Translations under genes and position numbers: made by a program | Shown: positions 33,223 through 40,242 of the stretch, piece after piece | Numbering within the stretch: position 1 is the stretch's first letter | Layout: each line of letters opens with the position of its first letter | Notes under the pieces: model-generated | Databases searched by the model: none | Told to the model about the DNA's origin: nothing | What the model saw: only the letters and a program-made list of their open reading frames with translations | Source of the DNA: Clostridia bacterium | Lineage (GTDB): Bacteria > Bacillota > Clostridia > Oscillospirales > CAG-272 | DNA length: 40,242 nucleotides | Reading direction: 5' to 3' | Assembly (NCBI GenBank): GCA_017504995.1 | Contig: JAFVQC010000046.1 | Span: 1-40,242 of the forward strand

Positions 33223-35517
33223 ATGGCAAATTTGGTAATCGTAGAGTCTCCCTCCAAGGCGGCGACCATCAAGGGATATCTTGGCTCGAATTATAAGGTC
33301 GTAGCATCTAAGGGACACGTGAGAGACCTGCCAAAAAGCACGCTCGGCGTGGATATTGAAAATGATTTTGACGCTCACTATATCAACATTCGCGGAAAGG
33401 GGGATCTGATCAAGGAGATCAAAAAGGAAGCCAAAGCGGCGAATAAAGTGTTCCTCGCAACCGACCCTGACCGCGAGGGAGAGGCAATTTCGTGGCATTT
33501 GTCTGTGGCTTTGGGGATTCCCGTGGAAAAAACCATGCGCGTTACCTTCAACGAGATCACCAAAACGGCGGTGAAGAGCGCCATCAAAGCCCCCCGACAG
33601 ATCAATATGGATTTGGTCAACGCGCAGCAGGCAAGAAGAATTCTTGACCGTATCGTGGGCTATAAGCTGTCCCCCTTCCTTTGGAAAAACGTTCGAAGCG
33701 GATTGTCCGCGGGACGGGTGCAATCGGTTGCTACCCGTATGATCGTGGAGAGAGAAAACGAGATCCGCGCGTTTGTCCCCGTGGAATACTGGACGGTGGA
33801 CGCTCTTCTTGGACGGGAAGAAGGGAAGGAATTTTCGGTTCGCTTTTACGGTGATCGAAAGGGACGGATCAAGCTGACCTGTGAAGAGGACGCCATGCGC
33901 GTGGTCAGTGCCGTCTCGGGCAAGGAATTCACCGTGGCATCGGTGAAAAAGTCCAAGAAGAAGAAACTGCCCGCGCCTCCCTTTACTACCTCGACCATGC
34001 AACAGGAGGCGGCAAGAAAGCTCGGCTTCCAGTCGCAACGGATCATGCGGATCGCGCAGGAGCTTTACGAGGGAATCAACGTGGGCGCGGAAAACGGTGG
34101 CGTACAGGGTTTGATCACCTATATGCGTACCGACTCTCTCCGTGTTTCCGCCGACGCGCAGAATGAGGCGAGAGACTATATCGACGCAAAATACGGCGCG
34201 AAATTCAATCCCAAGACACCAAGAGTATACAAGGCGAAGGCAAACGCGCAGGACGCGCACGAAGCGATCCGTCCGGCTCGCGTGAGTCTTGAGCCTATGG
34301 CGATCAAAAAGTATTTGACGAGTGACCAGTTTAAGCTCTACCGCCTCATTTGGGAACGCTTTATTGCAAGCCAGATGGAGTCTGCCGTGCTTGCTACCGT
34401 CAACGCCGAATTCGAATCGGCAGGCTACCTGTTCCGTACGGGCGGCTACACCGTGGATTTCCCGGGCTATATGGCGGTTTACGAGGAAAGCGAGGACGAC
34501 ACCAAGGTCAACGCGGACGAGATGAGAGAGGAAAAGAATATTCGTCTGCCCGAGGTGCGGGAGGGCGAGAAGCTTCCGCTTTTGTCCATCGATCCCGCGA
34601 AGCACTTCACCGAGCCTCCCGCGCGGTATAACGATGCGTCCCTTATTAAGTTCTTGGAGGAAATGGGCATCGGTCGTCCCAGTACCTTTGCGACGATCAT
34701 TTCCACCATTATCGCCCGTAACTACGTCAAGCGTGAGGGCAAGGCGCTTGTTCCCACGCCCACGGGAGAGGTGACCAATCAGCTGATGCTGGAAAGCTTC
34801 CCCGACGTGGTCAACTATGAGTTTACCGCGGAAATGGAAAACGCGCTGGATGAAATCGAGGATGGAAACACCACGATGCTTTCCGTATTGAATGACTTCT
34901 GGGGCGGCTTCAGCAAGGAGCTGGAGGAAGCCAATCGAAAAATGGAGACCAGAGAGCTGGAGGTTCCCGTAGAGGAGACCGATCTGATCTGCGACAAGTG
35001 CGGTAGCCGTATGATCGTCAAGAACGGACGGTACGGCAAGTTCGCCGCCTGCCCCAACTATCCCCAGTGTAAGAACACCAAGCCCCTGACCGCACCTAAA
35101 AACGAGGACGGGGACCAGCAGGAGAAAAAGGTGATCCTTGCCGATTTCAAATGCGAAAAGTGCGGCGCGGATATGGTGCAGCGAAGCGGACGCTACGGTA
35201 CGTTCTTTGCTTGCGTGCGTTATCCCGAATGTAATTTTTCCAAGCAAAAGACGAAAGATATCGGCGTACCCTGCCCCAAGTGCGGCGCGAAGATCGTTAT
35301 GAAAACGGGCAAGAAGCACGCGGTATTTTATAGCTGTGAAAAATATCCCACCTGTGATTTTTCTTCTTGGGATATGCCAACGAACGAGCGTTGCCCCGAT
35401 TGCGGAGAGCTGTTGTTCCGCAAAAAAGGACAGCCCCTGCTGATCTGTCATAACAAGACCTGCGGCTTCAAGAAGCCCCAAGAGCAGACCGAGGCGGCAG
35501 AAAATAACGAAAAATAA
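33223..35517 (+). CDS. topA: DNA topoisomerase I
   Basis: A 764-aa type IA topoisomerase that relaxes negative supercoils. The Toprim domain has E8 in VESPSKA and D81-P-D-R-E85-G-E. The active-site tyrosine is Y300 in GLITYMRTDS. The core continues to about 575. The C-terminal part carries four zinc ribbons: CDKCG...CPNYPQC, CEKCG...CVRYPEC, CPKCG...CEKYPTC and CPDCG...CHNKTC; the last three follow each other closely. Length is slightly above the usual 690-700 because of the fourth ribbon. AAGGAAA lies ahead of the start; a CTGCGG/CCGCAG hairpin lies between dprA and topA. Confidence 0.96.
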   Translation: MANLVIVESPSKAATIKGYLGSNYKVVASKGHVRDLPKSTLGVDIENDFDAHYINIRGKGDLIKEIKKEAKAANKVFLATDPDREGEAISWHLSVALGIPVEKTMRVTFNEITKTAVKSAIKAPRQINMDLVNAQQARRILDRIVGYKLSPFLWKNVRSGLSAGRVQSVATRMIVERENEIRAFVPVEYWTVDALLGREEGKEFSVRFYGDRKGRIKLTCEEDAMRVVSAVSGKEFTVASVKKSKKKKLPAPPFTTSTMQQEAARKLGFQSQRIMRIAQELYEGINVGAENGGVQGLITYMRTDSLRVSADAQNEARDYIDAKYGAKFNPKTPRVYKAKANAQDAHEAIRPARVSLEPMAIKKYLTSDQFKLYRLIWERFIASQMESAVLATVNAEFESAGYLFRTGGYTVDFPGYMAVYEESEDDTKVNADEMREEKNIRLPEVREGEKLPLLSIDPAKHFTEPPARYNDASLIKFLEEMGIGRPSTFATIISTIIARNYVKREGKALVPTPTGEVTNQLMLESFPDVVNYEFTAEMENALDEIEDGNTTMLSVLNDFWGGFSKELEEANRKMETRELEVPVEETDLICDKCGSRMIVKNGRYGKFAACPNYPQCKNTKPLTAPKNEDGDQQEKKVILADFKCEKCGADMVQRSGRYGTFFACVRYPECNFSKQKTKDIGVPCPKCGAKIVMKTGKKHAVFYSCEKYPTCDFSSWDMPTNERCPDCGELLFRKKGQPLLICHNKTCGFKKPQEQTEAAENNEK

Positions 35518-35518
35518 A

Positions 35519-35545
35519 AAGCCGAGGGGATACTTTCCTCGGCTT
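35519..35545 (-). terminator. Hairpin between topA and trmFO, oriented as a minus-strand terminator
   Basis: AAGCCGAGG pairs with CCTCGGCTT around a GGATACTTT loop. Read on the minus strand it is followed by TTTTTATTTTT, a good terminator; on the plus strand GGGAAGG follows and no T run exists. On the plus strand it sits just upstream of the trmFO ribosome site. Confidence 0.7.
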
Positions 35546-35558
35546 GGGAAGGATCTCC

Positions 35559-36893
35559 ATGGAAAACCAACGAACCGTTGCCGTTTACGGCGCAGGACTG
35601 GCTGGCTGTGAGGCGGCATGGCAAGCGGCAAACGCGGGCGTGCGCGTCACGCTTTACGAAATGAAGCCGCAAAAATATACCCCTGCTCATCATTCTCCCA
35701 CCTTTGCGGAGCTGGTTTGCTCAAACTCCCTTCGCTCGGATAGCCTTGCCAACGCGGTAGGGCTTCTGAAAGAGGAGCTTCGGCAAATGGGTTCTATCGT
35801 CATGGAGGCGGCAGATGCCACGAGAGTCCCCGCCGGCTCGGCGCTTGCGGTGGATCGTGAGAAGTTTTCCGCCTATATTACCGAGGCGATCCGCAATCAC
35901 CCGAACGTTACCGTGGTGGAAGCCGAGGCGGATCGGGTAGAAGAAGGACAGGTGACGGTGATCGCCACGGGGCCTCTGACCTCGGAGCGCATGGCGGAGT
36001 ATATCGAGAAGGAGCTTGGAGGCGGAAGCCTTCACTTCTTCGATGCGGCGGCACCCATCGTAGACGCGGAGAGCATCGATATGAACGTTGCTTTTTTCGC
36101 TTCCCGTTACGATAAGGGGGATGCGGACTATATCAACTGCCCCATGACCGAGGAGCAGTATAACGCCTTCTGGCAAGCGCTGATCGGTGCACAGGAGGCA
36201 GAGCTGAAGGACTTTGACCGCGAGGAACAGAAAAAGCTGAAGATCTTCGAGGGGTGTATGCCCGTGGAGGTGATGGCAAAGCGCGGTCACGATACGCTGT
36301 TGTTCGGACCGTTGAAGCCCGTGGGGCTGATCGACAAACGGGTGGGCAAGCAATCTTACGCGGTGGTTCAGCTTCGGAAGGAGAACCGAGAGGGAACGAT
36401 GTATAATCTGGTTGGCTTTCAGACCCACCTGACCTTTCCCGAGCAGAGACGGGTGTTCCGTATGATTCCCGGTTTGGAACAAGCGGAATTTTTGCGGTAC
36501 GGGATTATGCATCGCAATACGTATCTGAACTCCCCCGCATTTTTGAACGAATGCTACGGCATGAAAACGAGGGAAGGGGTCTACTTTGCGGGACAGATGA
36601 CGGGCGTAGAGGGCTATATTGAGTCCGCAGGTTCGGGTCTTGTGGCGGGACTCAACGCGGCAAGAGCAGTTCTTGGTCGGGAAAAGCTGATCTTCCCCCG
36701 TACCACGATGCTGGGCGCAATGGCGCATTACGTGGCGTTTGGCGGCGTTTCGGCATTCGTTCCGATGAACGCCAATTTTGGAATCATTGAGCCATTGCCT
36801 CACCGTGTCAAGGGCGGTAAGGCGGCGAAAAACGAGGCACTCTCGGCAAGAGCGCTTGCCGAGATCGCGAGAATCAAGGAGGAATGGAAATGA
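35559..36893 (+). CDS. trmFO: Methylenetetrahydrofolate-tRNA-(uracil-5-)-methyltransferase TrmFO
   Basis: A 444-aa FAD enzyme that makes 5-methyluridine at position 54 of tRNA, with methylenetetrahydrofolate as carbon donor. The FAD-binding GAGLAGCEAA is at 11-20, the conserved C54 is in ELVCSNSLRSD, the second cysteine is in CPMTEEQ and the C-terminal part has GVYFAGQMTGVEGYIESAGSGLVAG. AAGGA before ATG 35559 sets the start; an upstream TTG at 35544 has no ribosome site. Its last four bases overlap the plsX start. The topA-trmFO order is classical in Firmicutes. Confidence 0.96.
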   Translation: MENQRTVAVYGAGLAGCEAAWQAANAGVRVTLYEMKPQKYTPAHHSPTFAELVCSNSLRSDSLANAVGLLKEELRQMGSIVMEAADATRVPAGSALAVDREKFSAYITEAIRNHPNVTVVEAEADRVEEGQVTVIATGPLTSERMAEYIEKELGGGSLHFFDAAAPIVDAESIDMNVAFFASRYDKGDADYINCPMTEEQYNAFWQALIGAQEAELKDFDREEQKKLKIFEGCMPVEVMAKRGHDTLLFGPLKPVGLIDKRVGKQSYAVVQLRKENREGTMYNLVGFQTHLTFPEQRRVFRMIPGLEQAEFLRYGIMHRNTYLNSPAFLNECYGMKTREGVYFAGQMTGVEGYIESAGSGLVAGLNAARAVLGREKLIFPRTTMLGAMAHYVAFGGVSAFVPMNANFGIIEPLPHRVKGGKAAKNEALSARALAEIARIKEEWK

Positions 36894-37933
36894 AACGGAT
36901 CATTGTAGACGTGATGGGCTCGGATAAAGGAACGGAGGAGCTTGTTCGCGGCGTGCTTCTTGCAACCAAGGAGCTGGATGCCGAGTATGTTTTGGTGGGA
37001 GATCGCGCCACGATCGAGGCGGCGGCAAGCGCTTGTGAGCTTTCGATGGATCGCGTCGAGATCGTTCACGCCTCCGAGGTGATCACCATGGAGGACGATC
37101 CCCTTTCGGTGACCCGTACCAAAACCGATTCCTCCATGAGCGTCGGCTTGAAGCTCTTGGCGGAAGGAAAGGGTGACGCCTTCGTCAGCGCGGGCAATAC
37201 GGGCGCGCTGTTCACGGGAGCGAATCTGATCATTCGCAAGATCAAGGGCGCGCGCCGTCCCGCCCTTGCGGCGGTCCTGCCCATGCAGCCCCCCGTGCTT
37301 CTGCTGGATTCGGGCGCGAACGTCAGCGTGACCTCCGATTATCTGGAGCAGTTTGCGGTGATGGGCTCGGTTTATATGAAGCGCATGATGGGCATAGAAA
37401 GCCCTCGCGTGGGTCTGCTGAATAACGGCGTGGAGGAGCATAAGGGAACGGACGTTCAGATCGAAGCGTACCAAAAGCTGAGAAGCAATCCCGAGCTGAA
37501 TTTTGTGGGCAACGTGGAAGGCAACCGCGTGATGTTCAATACCTGCGACGTACTGGTTGCCGACGGCTTTACGGGCAATATCTTCCTCAAAACCATGGAG
37601 GGCATGGGGAAGCTGATGCTCAAAACCATGAAGAAGATGTTCTTTGCCAACACGAAAACCAAGCTTGCCGCCCTGATGGTGAAATCCTCGTTGAAGGACG
37701 TGAAGAAGAATTTTGACGCAAGTGAGTTTGGCGGCGCGCCGATTTTGGGAATTGCCCGCCCCGTGATCAAGGGGCACGGCTCGTCGGATGCCAAGGCGTT
37801 CAAGAATGCGATCCGTCAAGCCATCGCCTTTTCCGAAACCGATCTGACGGCGGAATTGACCGAGGCGCTGGCTCGTTTGTCTGCCAAAAAGAAGGCGGAA
37901 CGGGCGGCGGAAGAAAAGAAAGAGGAAACGTAA
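36890..37933 (+). CDS. plsX: Phosphate acyltransferase PlsX
   Basis: A 347-aa peripheral membrane enzyme that makes acyl-phosphate from acyl-ACP for phospholipid synthesis with PlsY. Conserved parts: IIVDVMGSDKG (the usual D-x-MGGD has serine for the second glycine), SAGNTGAL, LLDSGANV, FVGNVEGN, VLVADGFTGNI and the final GHGSSDAKAF. ATG 36890 is preferred over 36884 because AAGGAGG ends 7 nt upstream of it. The C-terminal tail is lysine and glutamate rich. It precedes rnc directly; acpP, often between them, is absent. The sequence ends in a charged tail that could be disordered. Confidence 0.94.
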   Translation: MKRIIVDVMGSDKGTEELVRGVLLATKELDAEYVLVGDRATIEAAASACELSMDRVEIVHASEVITMEDDPLSVTRTKTDSSMSVGLKLLAEGKGDAFVSAGNTGALFTGANLIIRKIKGARRPALAAVLPMQPPVLLLDSGANVSVTSDYLEQFAVMGSVYMKRMMGIESPRVGLLNNGVEEHKGTDVQIEAYQKLRSNPELNFVGNVEGNRVMFNTCDVLVADGFTGNIFLKTMEGMGKLMLKTMKKMFFANTKTKLAALMVKSSLKDVKKNFDASEFGGAPILGIARPVIKGHGSSDAKAFKNAIRQAIAFSETDLTAELTEALARLSAKKKAERAAEEKKEET

Positions 37934-37946
37934 GAGGGGAACGATC

Positions 37947-38660
37947 ATGCAACAAACGGAGATGTCCTTGCTGGAAAAGGAGATCGGATATACCTTTCGG
38001 AATCAGGCGCTCCTGAGGGAAGCCCTGACCCATTCTTCTTATGCCAACGAGATCAAGGCAAAGAAGAAGGAAGTAGTAGCTTGCAACGAACGGCTGGAAT
38101 TTTTGGGCGACGCGGTGCTGGCTGCGGCGGTAAGCGAATATTTGTTTTTGGAATACGGCTCGTTGCCCGAGGGAGAGCTGACCCAACGCAGAAAGGCGGT
38201 GGTGCAGTCCTCGGCGCTCGCGTCCTATGCGAGAAAGATCGGGCTTGGACGCTACCTGTATCTCGGAAACGGAGAGGAAAAGGGTGGGGGCAGAGAACGG
38301 CAGTCCACCTTGGAAAACGCCTTTGAAGCCTTGGTAGCGGCACTTTATCTGGATGCGGGCGAGTTTGGACCCGATATTGCCAAACGGTTTATCTTGCCCT
38401 TTATCCAAAAAGAGCTTGCCGAGAATTACAGTCCCATCAGCGCTGATCCCAAAACCGAGCTGCAGCAGCTGGTTCAGCAAACCGAAGGGGATTGTCTGGA
38501 ATACGTAACGGTGGGAGAAAGCGGCCCCGACCATAATAAAGTCTTTGCGGTCGAGGCGAGACTCAACTCCAATATCATCGGACGTGGAACGGGAAAGTCA
38601 AAACGGGAGGCGGAGCAAAACGCTGCCATCGAAGCACTGAGATTGTTTGGAGAATTGTAA
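37947..38660 (+). CDS. rnc: Ribonuclease III
   Basis: A 237-aa double-strand-specific RNase for rRNA and mRNA processing. The signature NERLEFLGDAVL (about 47-58) with the catalytic acids and STLENAFEALVAALYLD form the endonuclease domain; residues about 155-235 form the dsRNA-binding domain (TELQQLVQQ, AEARLNS, GTGKSKREAEQNAAIEAL). It starts 13 bp after plsX. The genes smc and ftsY that often follow rnc are replaced here by a transporter pair. Confidence 0.96.
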   Translation: MQQTEMSLLEKEIGYTFRNQALLREALTHSSYANEIKAKKKEVVACNERLEFLGDAVLAAAVSEYLFLEYGSLPEGELTQRRKAVVQSSALASYARKIGLGRYLYLGNGEEKGGGRERQSTLENAFEALVAALYLDAGEFGPDIAKRFILPFIQKELAENYSPISADPKTELQQLVQQTEGDCLEYVTVGESGPDHNKVFAVEARLNSNIIGRGTGKSKREAEQNAAIEALRLFGEL

Positions 38661-38663
38661 CAT

Positions 38664-39419
38664 ATGGATAGACTGTTTTATCTTGCGATGGATATCGGCG
38701 AGCAGATGTTGGTCGTTGGCGCGGAGGTGTATCGGGTTGAGGACAGCTTGAATCGCATATTAAAGGCGATGGGCGCTACCCGAGTGGACGTTTTTGTTAT
38801 TACGAACAATATGACCGTTACGGTATATACCGATGACGGCGCAAGCAAGACGCAAACGAGACGGATCAAGGATACGGGAACGGACTATGAAAAACTACAT
38901 AAGCTTAACGCGCTGTCTCGCAAAATTTGCTCTCAAAAAATGAGCGCCGACGAGATTGAAAGAGAACTGATTTCCATATCGTCATCCAAAAAGTATCCGC
39001 AGTGGCTGATCAGTCTTGCCTATTCGTTGATTTCGGGGGCGTTTACGCTGTTTTTCGGAGGAGGACTCGTCGAGTCTGCCGTTTCTTTTTTGGTAGGATT
39101 TGTGGTCAGCTTTGTCGTCTTGATCTGTGATCGGACGATCAAAAACAAAATATTCGCGAAGTTTATGTCATCGCTTGTCGCGACGGCGCTTGCCTTTGTG
39201 GCAGTGCAATTTTCTTTGATTTCATCGATGGACAAGGTGTTGATCGGAAATATTATGACGCTGATCCCCGGGGTCGGACTGACGAATGCGGTCAGAGATC
39301 TTTTCGTTGGTGACAGCGTTGCGGGAGTGTTGCGGACGATAGAGGCTTGTCTTGCGGCTTTTGCGATAGCCGCAGGCTATTTCGTTCTTATTTTTCTTAC
39401 GGGAGGAATCGCCGTATGA
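38664..39419 (+). CDS. ThrE-family transporter, N-terminal-type subunit
   Basis: A 251-aa protein of the threonine/serine exporter (ThrE) family. The soluble N-terminal region (1-115; IGEQMLVVGAEVYRVEDSLNRILKAMGA) is the hydrolase-like domain characteristic of ThrE, followed by five membrane helices (about 118-250) with IPGVGLTNAVRDLFVGDSVAGVLR, the family hallmark. It starts 3 bp after the rnc stop and overlaps the second subunit by 4 bp (ATGA). No typical ribosome site is seen apart from GGAGAA in the end of rnc. Substrates are inferred from the family as small amino acids. A/T content is higher than in rnc. Confidence 0.88.
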   Translation: MDRLFYLAMDIGEQMLVVGAEVYRVEDSLNRILKAMGATRVDVFVITNNMTVTVYTDDGASKTQTRRIKDTGTDYEKLHKLNALSRKICSQKMSADEIERELISISSSKKYPQWLISLAYSLISGAFTLFFGGGLVESAVSFLVGFVVSFVVLICDRTIKNKIFAKFMSSLVATALAFVAVQFSLISSMDKVLIGNIMTLIPGVGLTNAVRDLFVGDSVAGVLRTIEACLAAFAIAAGYFVLIFLTGGIAV

Positions 39420-39868
39420 ATTTTCAGATTGTACAGATATTTGCCGGTTTTGTCGGTTCGATCGGTTATGGGGTTCTTTTTAATCTCAGAGGAAAAAGAC
39501 TTGTTTGGGGGGCGATCGGCGGATTGCTTTCCTGGAGTATCTTCGTATTGCTTTCGCTTTTTATTTCAAATGAAATCATCAATTATTTTTTCGTTTCGGT
39601 TTTGATCTCAATATATGCGGAGATTTTTGCAAGGATTTTGCGAACGCCGACAACGCCTCTTATTATCACCTCGTTGATGCCGTTGATCCCGGGCGGATCA
39701 CTTTATTATACGATTGCTGCGGTATTTAATGAGAGTCTCGACGTTTTTTTCGAAAAGGCGTTTTACACGTTGAAGCTGGCGGCGGCTCTGGCGCTCGGAG
39801 TGATCGTCGTGCTTGCCGCTTGGAGATTCGTTGCCGCAAAGCCTCTTAAAAAAGAAGCCAAAGATTGA
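39416..39868 (+). CDS. ThrE-family transporter, C-terminal-type subunit
   Basis: A 150-aa membrane protein with five hydrophobic helices matching the C-terminal half of ThrE (the ThrE_2-like domain): GFVGSIGYGVLFNLRGKRL, SVLISIYAEIFARILRTPTTPLIITSLMPLIPGGSLYYTI. ATG 39416 is preferred to the longer frame because it overlaps the previous stop in ATGA and GGGAGGA lies upstream. Fused in many bacteria, the protein is split into two genes here, as in many Firmicutes; both products probably form one carrier. Confidence 0.88.
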   Translation: MNFQIVQIFAGFVGSIGYGVLFNLRGKRLVWGAIGGLLSWSIFVLLSLFISNEIINYFFVSVLISIYAEIFARILRTPTTPLIITSLMPLIPGGSLYYTIAAVFNESLDVFFEKAFYTLKLAAALALGVIVVLAAWRFVAAKPLKKEAKD

Positions 39869-39915
39869 ACTGCGTCAAGCTTGGGCAAATTTTCTCATTG
39901 ACGGTCAACCGATAT

Positions 39916-39954
39916 AAAAAGCGTGTCGAAAAAGCATCGACACGCTTTTTATAT
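39916..39954. terminator. Terminator after the ThrE pair
   Basis: AAAAAGCGTGTCGA pairs with TCGACACGCTTTTT around a short loop, then ATAT. A and T runs on either side allow use in both directions. Confidence 0.92.
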
Positions 39955-39984
39955 GATTTACTAAACCATGCCCCGCCGACACAC

Positions 39985-40242
39985 GCAAGTGTGTCATCCT
40001 TGAGTGGAGCAGAATACCCAATGAGTATTCTGCGTAGCGAACCCGACGAAAGGAGGGCGATGCGAAGCATCGGGATTTCGGCGGCAAGTGAAAGGTTAGC
40101 GATTCGCCCGAGATCCTGCTCGGCTTCGCCTCGCACTGCTTCGCAGTTCGACTGCGCCCCCTCGTGTCATTCTGAGTGAGGGCGCAAGCCCGAATCGAAC
40201 CGCGAAGCGGCGTCGAGCATTGCGAGACGGAATCTCCGAGGG
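39985..40242. repeat. Dispersed repeat with CATTCTGAG-type ends, cut by the window
   Basis: Non-coding. GTGTCATCCTTGAGTGGAGC (about 39987) and GTGTCATTCTGAGTGAGG (about 40163) are two forms of a widespread intergenic repeat of Firmicutes; between them are hairpins AGAATAC/GTATTCT (40011-40032) and GATGC/GCATC (40059-40070). GGATTTCGGCGGCAAGTG and the TCGCCTCGCACTGCTTCGC run suggest several fused units. No protein is supported; the right end is missing. Confidence 0.55.

Noticed and set aside
33031-35631. 866-aa open frame on the minus strand over topA
   Set aside because: It is the antisense shadow of topA; the plus strand carries a full, motif-complete topoisomerase.
39865-40179. 104-aa open frame after the ThrE pair
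   Set aside because: It crosses the terminator and the dispersed repeat and has no ribosome site.

Overview
The window looks like a chromosomal segment from a Clostridia-class Firmicute, possibly an Oscillospirales-like gut or rumen lineage. Reasons: strong TTGACA-N17-TATAAT promoters, AGGAGG-type ribosome sites almost everywhere, a GerW/YtfJ sporulation protein, Mini-RNase III, YmdB-type phosphodiesterase, TrmFO, ScpA/ScpB and an infC gene that starts with ATT. The family assignment rests on gene content only and is not certain. Coding density is high, and the gene-free gaps are filled by a dispersed family of palindromic repeats.

Layout. 1-235 is repeat DNA. 267-918 is xpt with its own consensus promoter, convergent with nnrD (986-1861, minus). 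1986-6531 is a plus-strand run: YceD-like protein, rpmF, a lipoprotein with a possible trigger-factor-like C-terminal region, a Cof-type HAD phosphatase, a YmdB-like phosphodiesterase, an inverted-repeat element, Mini-RNase III and a cyclophilin. 6564-15447 is the accessory part: a GH2 glycosidase divergent from an AraC-type regulator, a YgiQ-type radical SAM protein divergent from a two-gene unit (DUF1538 membrane protein plus a tandem P-II-like protein), with repeat-rich gaps between. 15502-17929 (minus) is a Wzz / tyrosine kinase / PHP phosphatase operon with no glycosyltransferases beside it.

17969-28931 (minus) is a long co-directional housekeeping series read as lon, engB, histidine phosphatase, lysA, site-2 protease, scpA, scpB, DUF2953, ytfJ, a D,D-carboxypeptidase, rluB-like and a small GNAT-like protein. 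Upstream of lon is a likely small structured RNA with its own promoter and terminator. 29529-39954 (plus) holds the infC-rpmI-rplT operon behind an attenuator-like leader, then a SpoU-family methyltransferase, dprA, topA, trmFO, plsX, rnc and a split ThrE-type transporter. The end of the window (about 39985 on) is another repeat.

Most worth following up: (1) the DUF1538 / tandem P-II pair, which has the layout of a P-II-gated transporter; (2) a 144-bp MITE-like element in two copies whose terminal inverted repeats match exactly inside each copy but differ between copies at paired positions; (3) the roughly 150-nt RNA upstream of lon; (4) the palindromic repeats whose stems change by compensatory substitutions.
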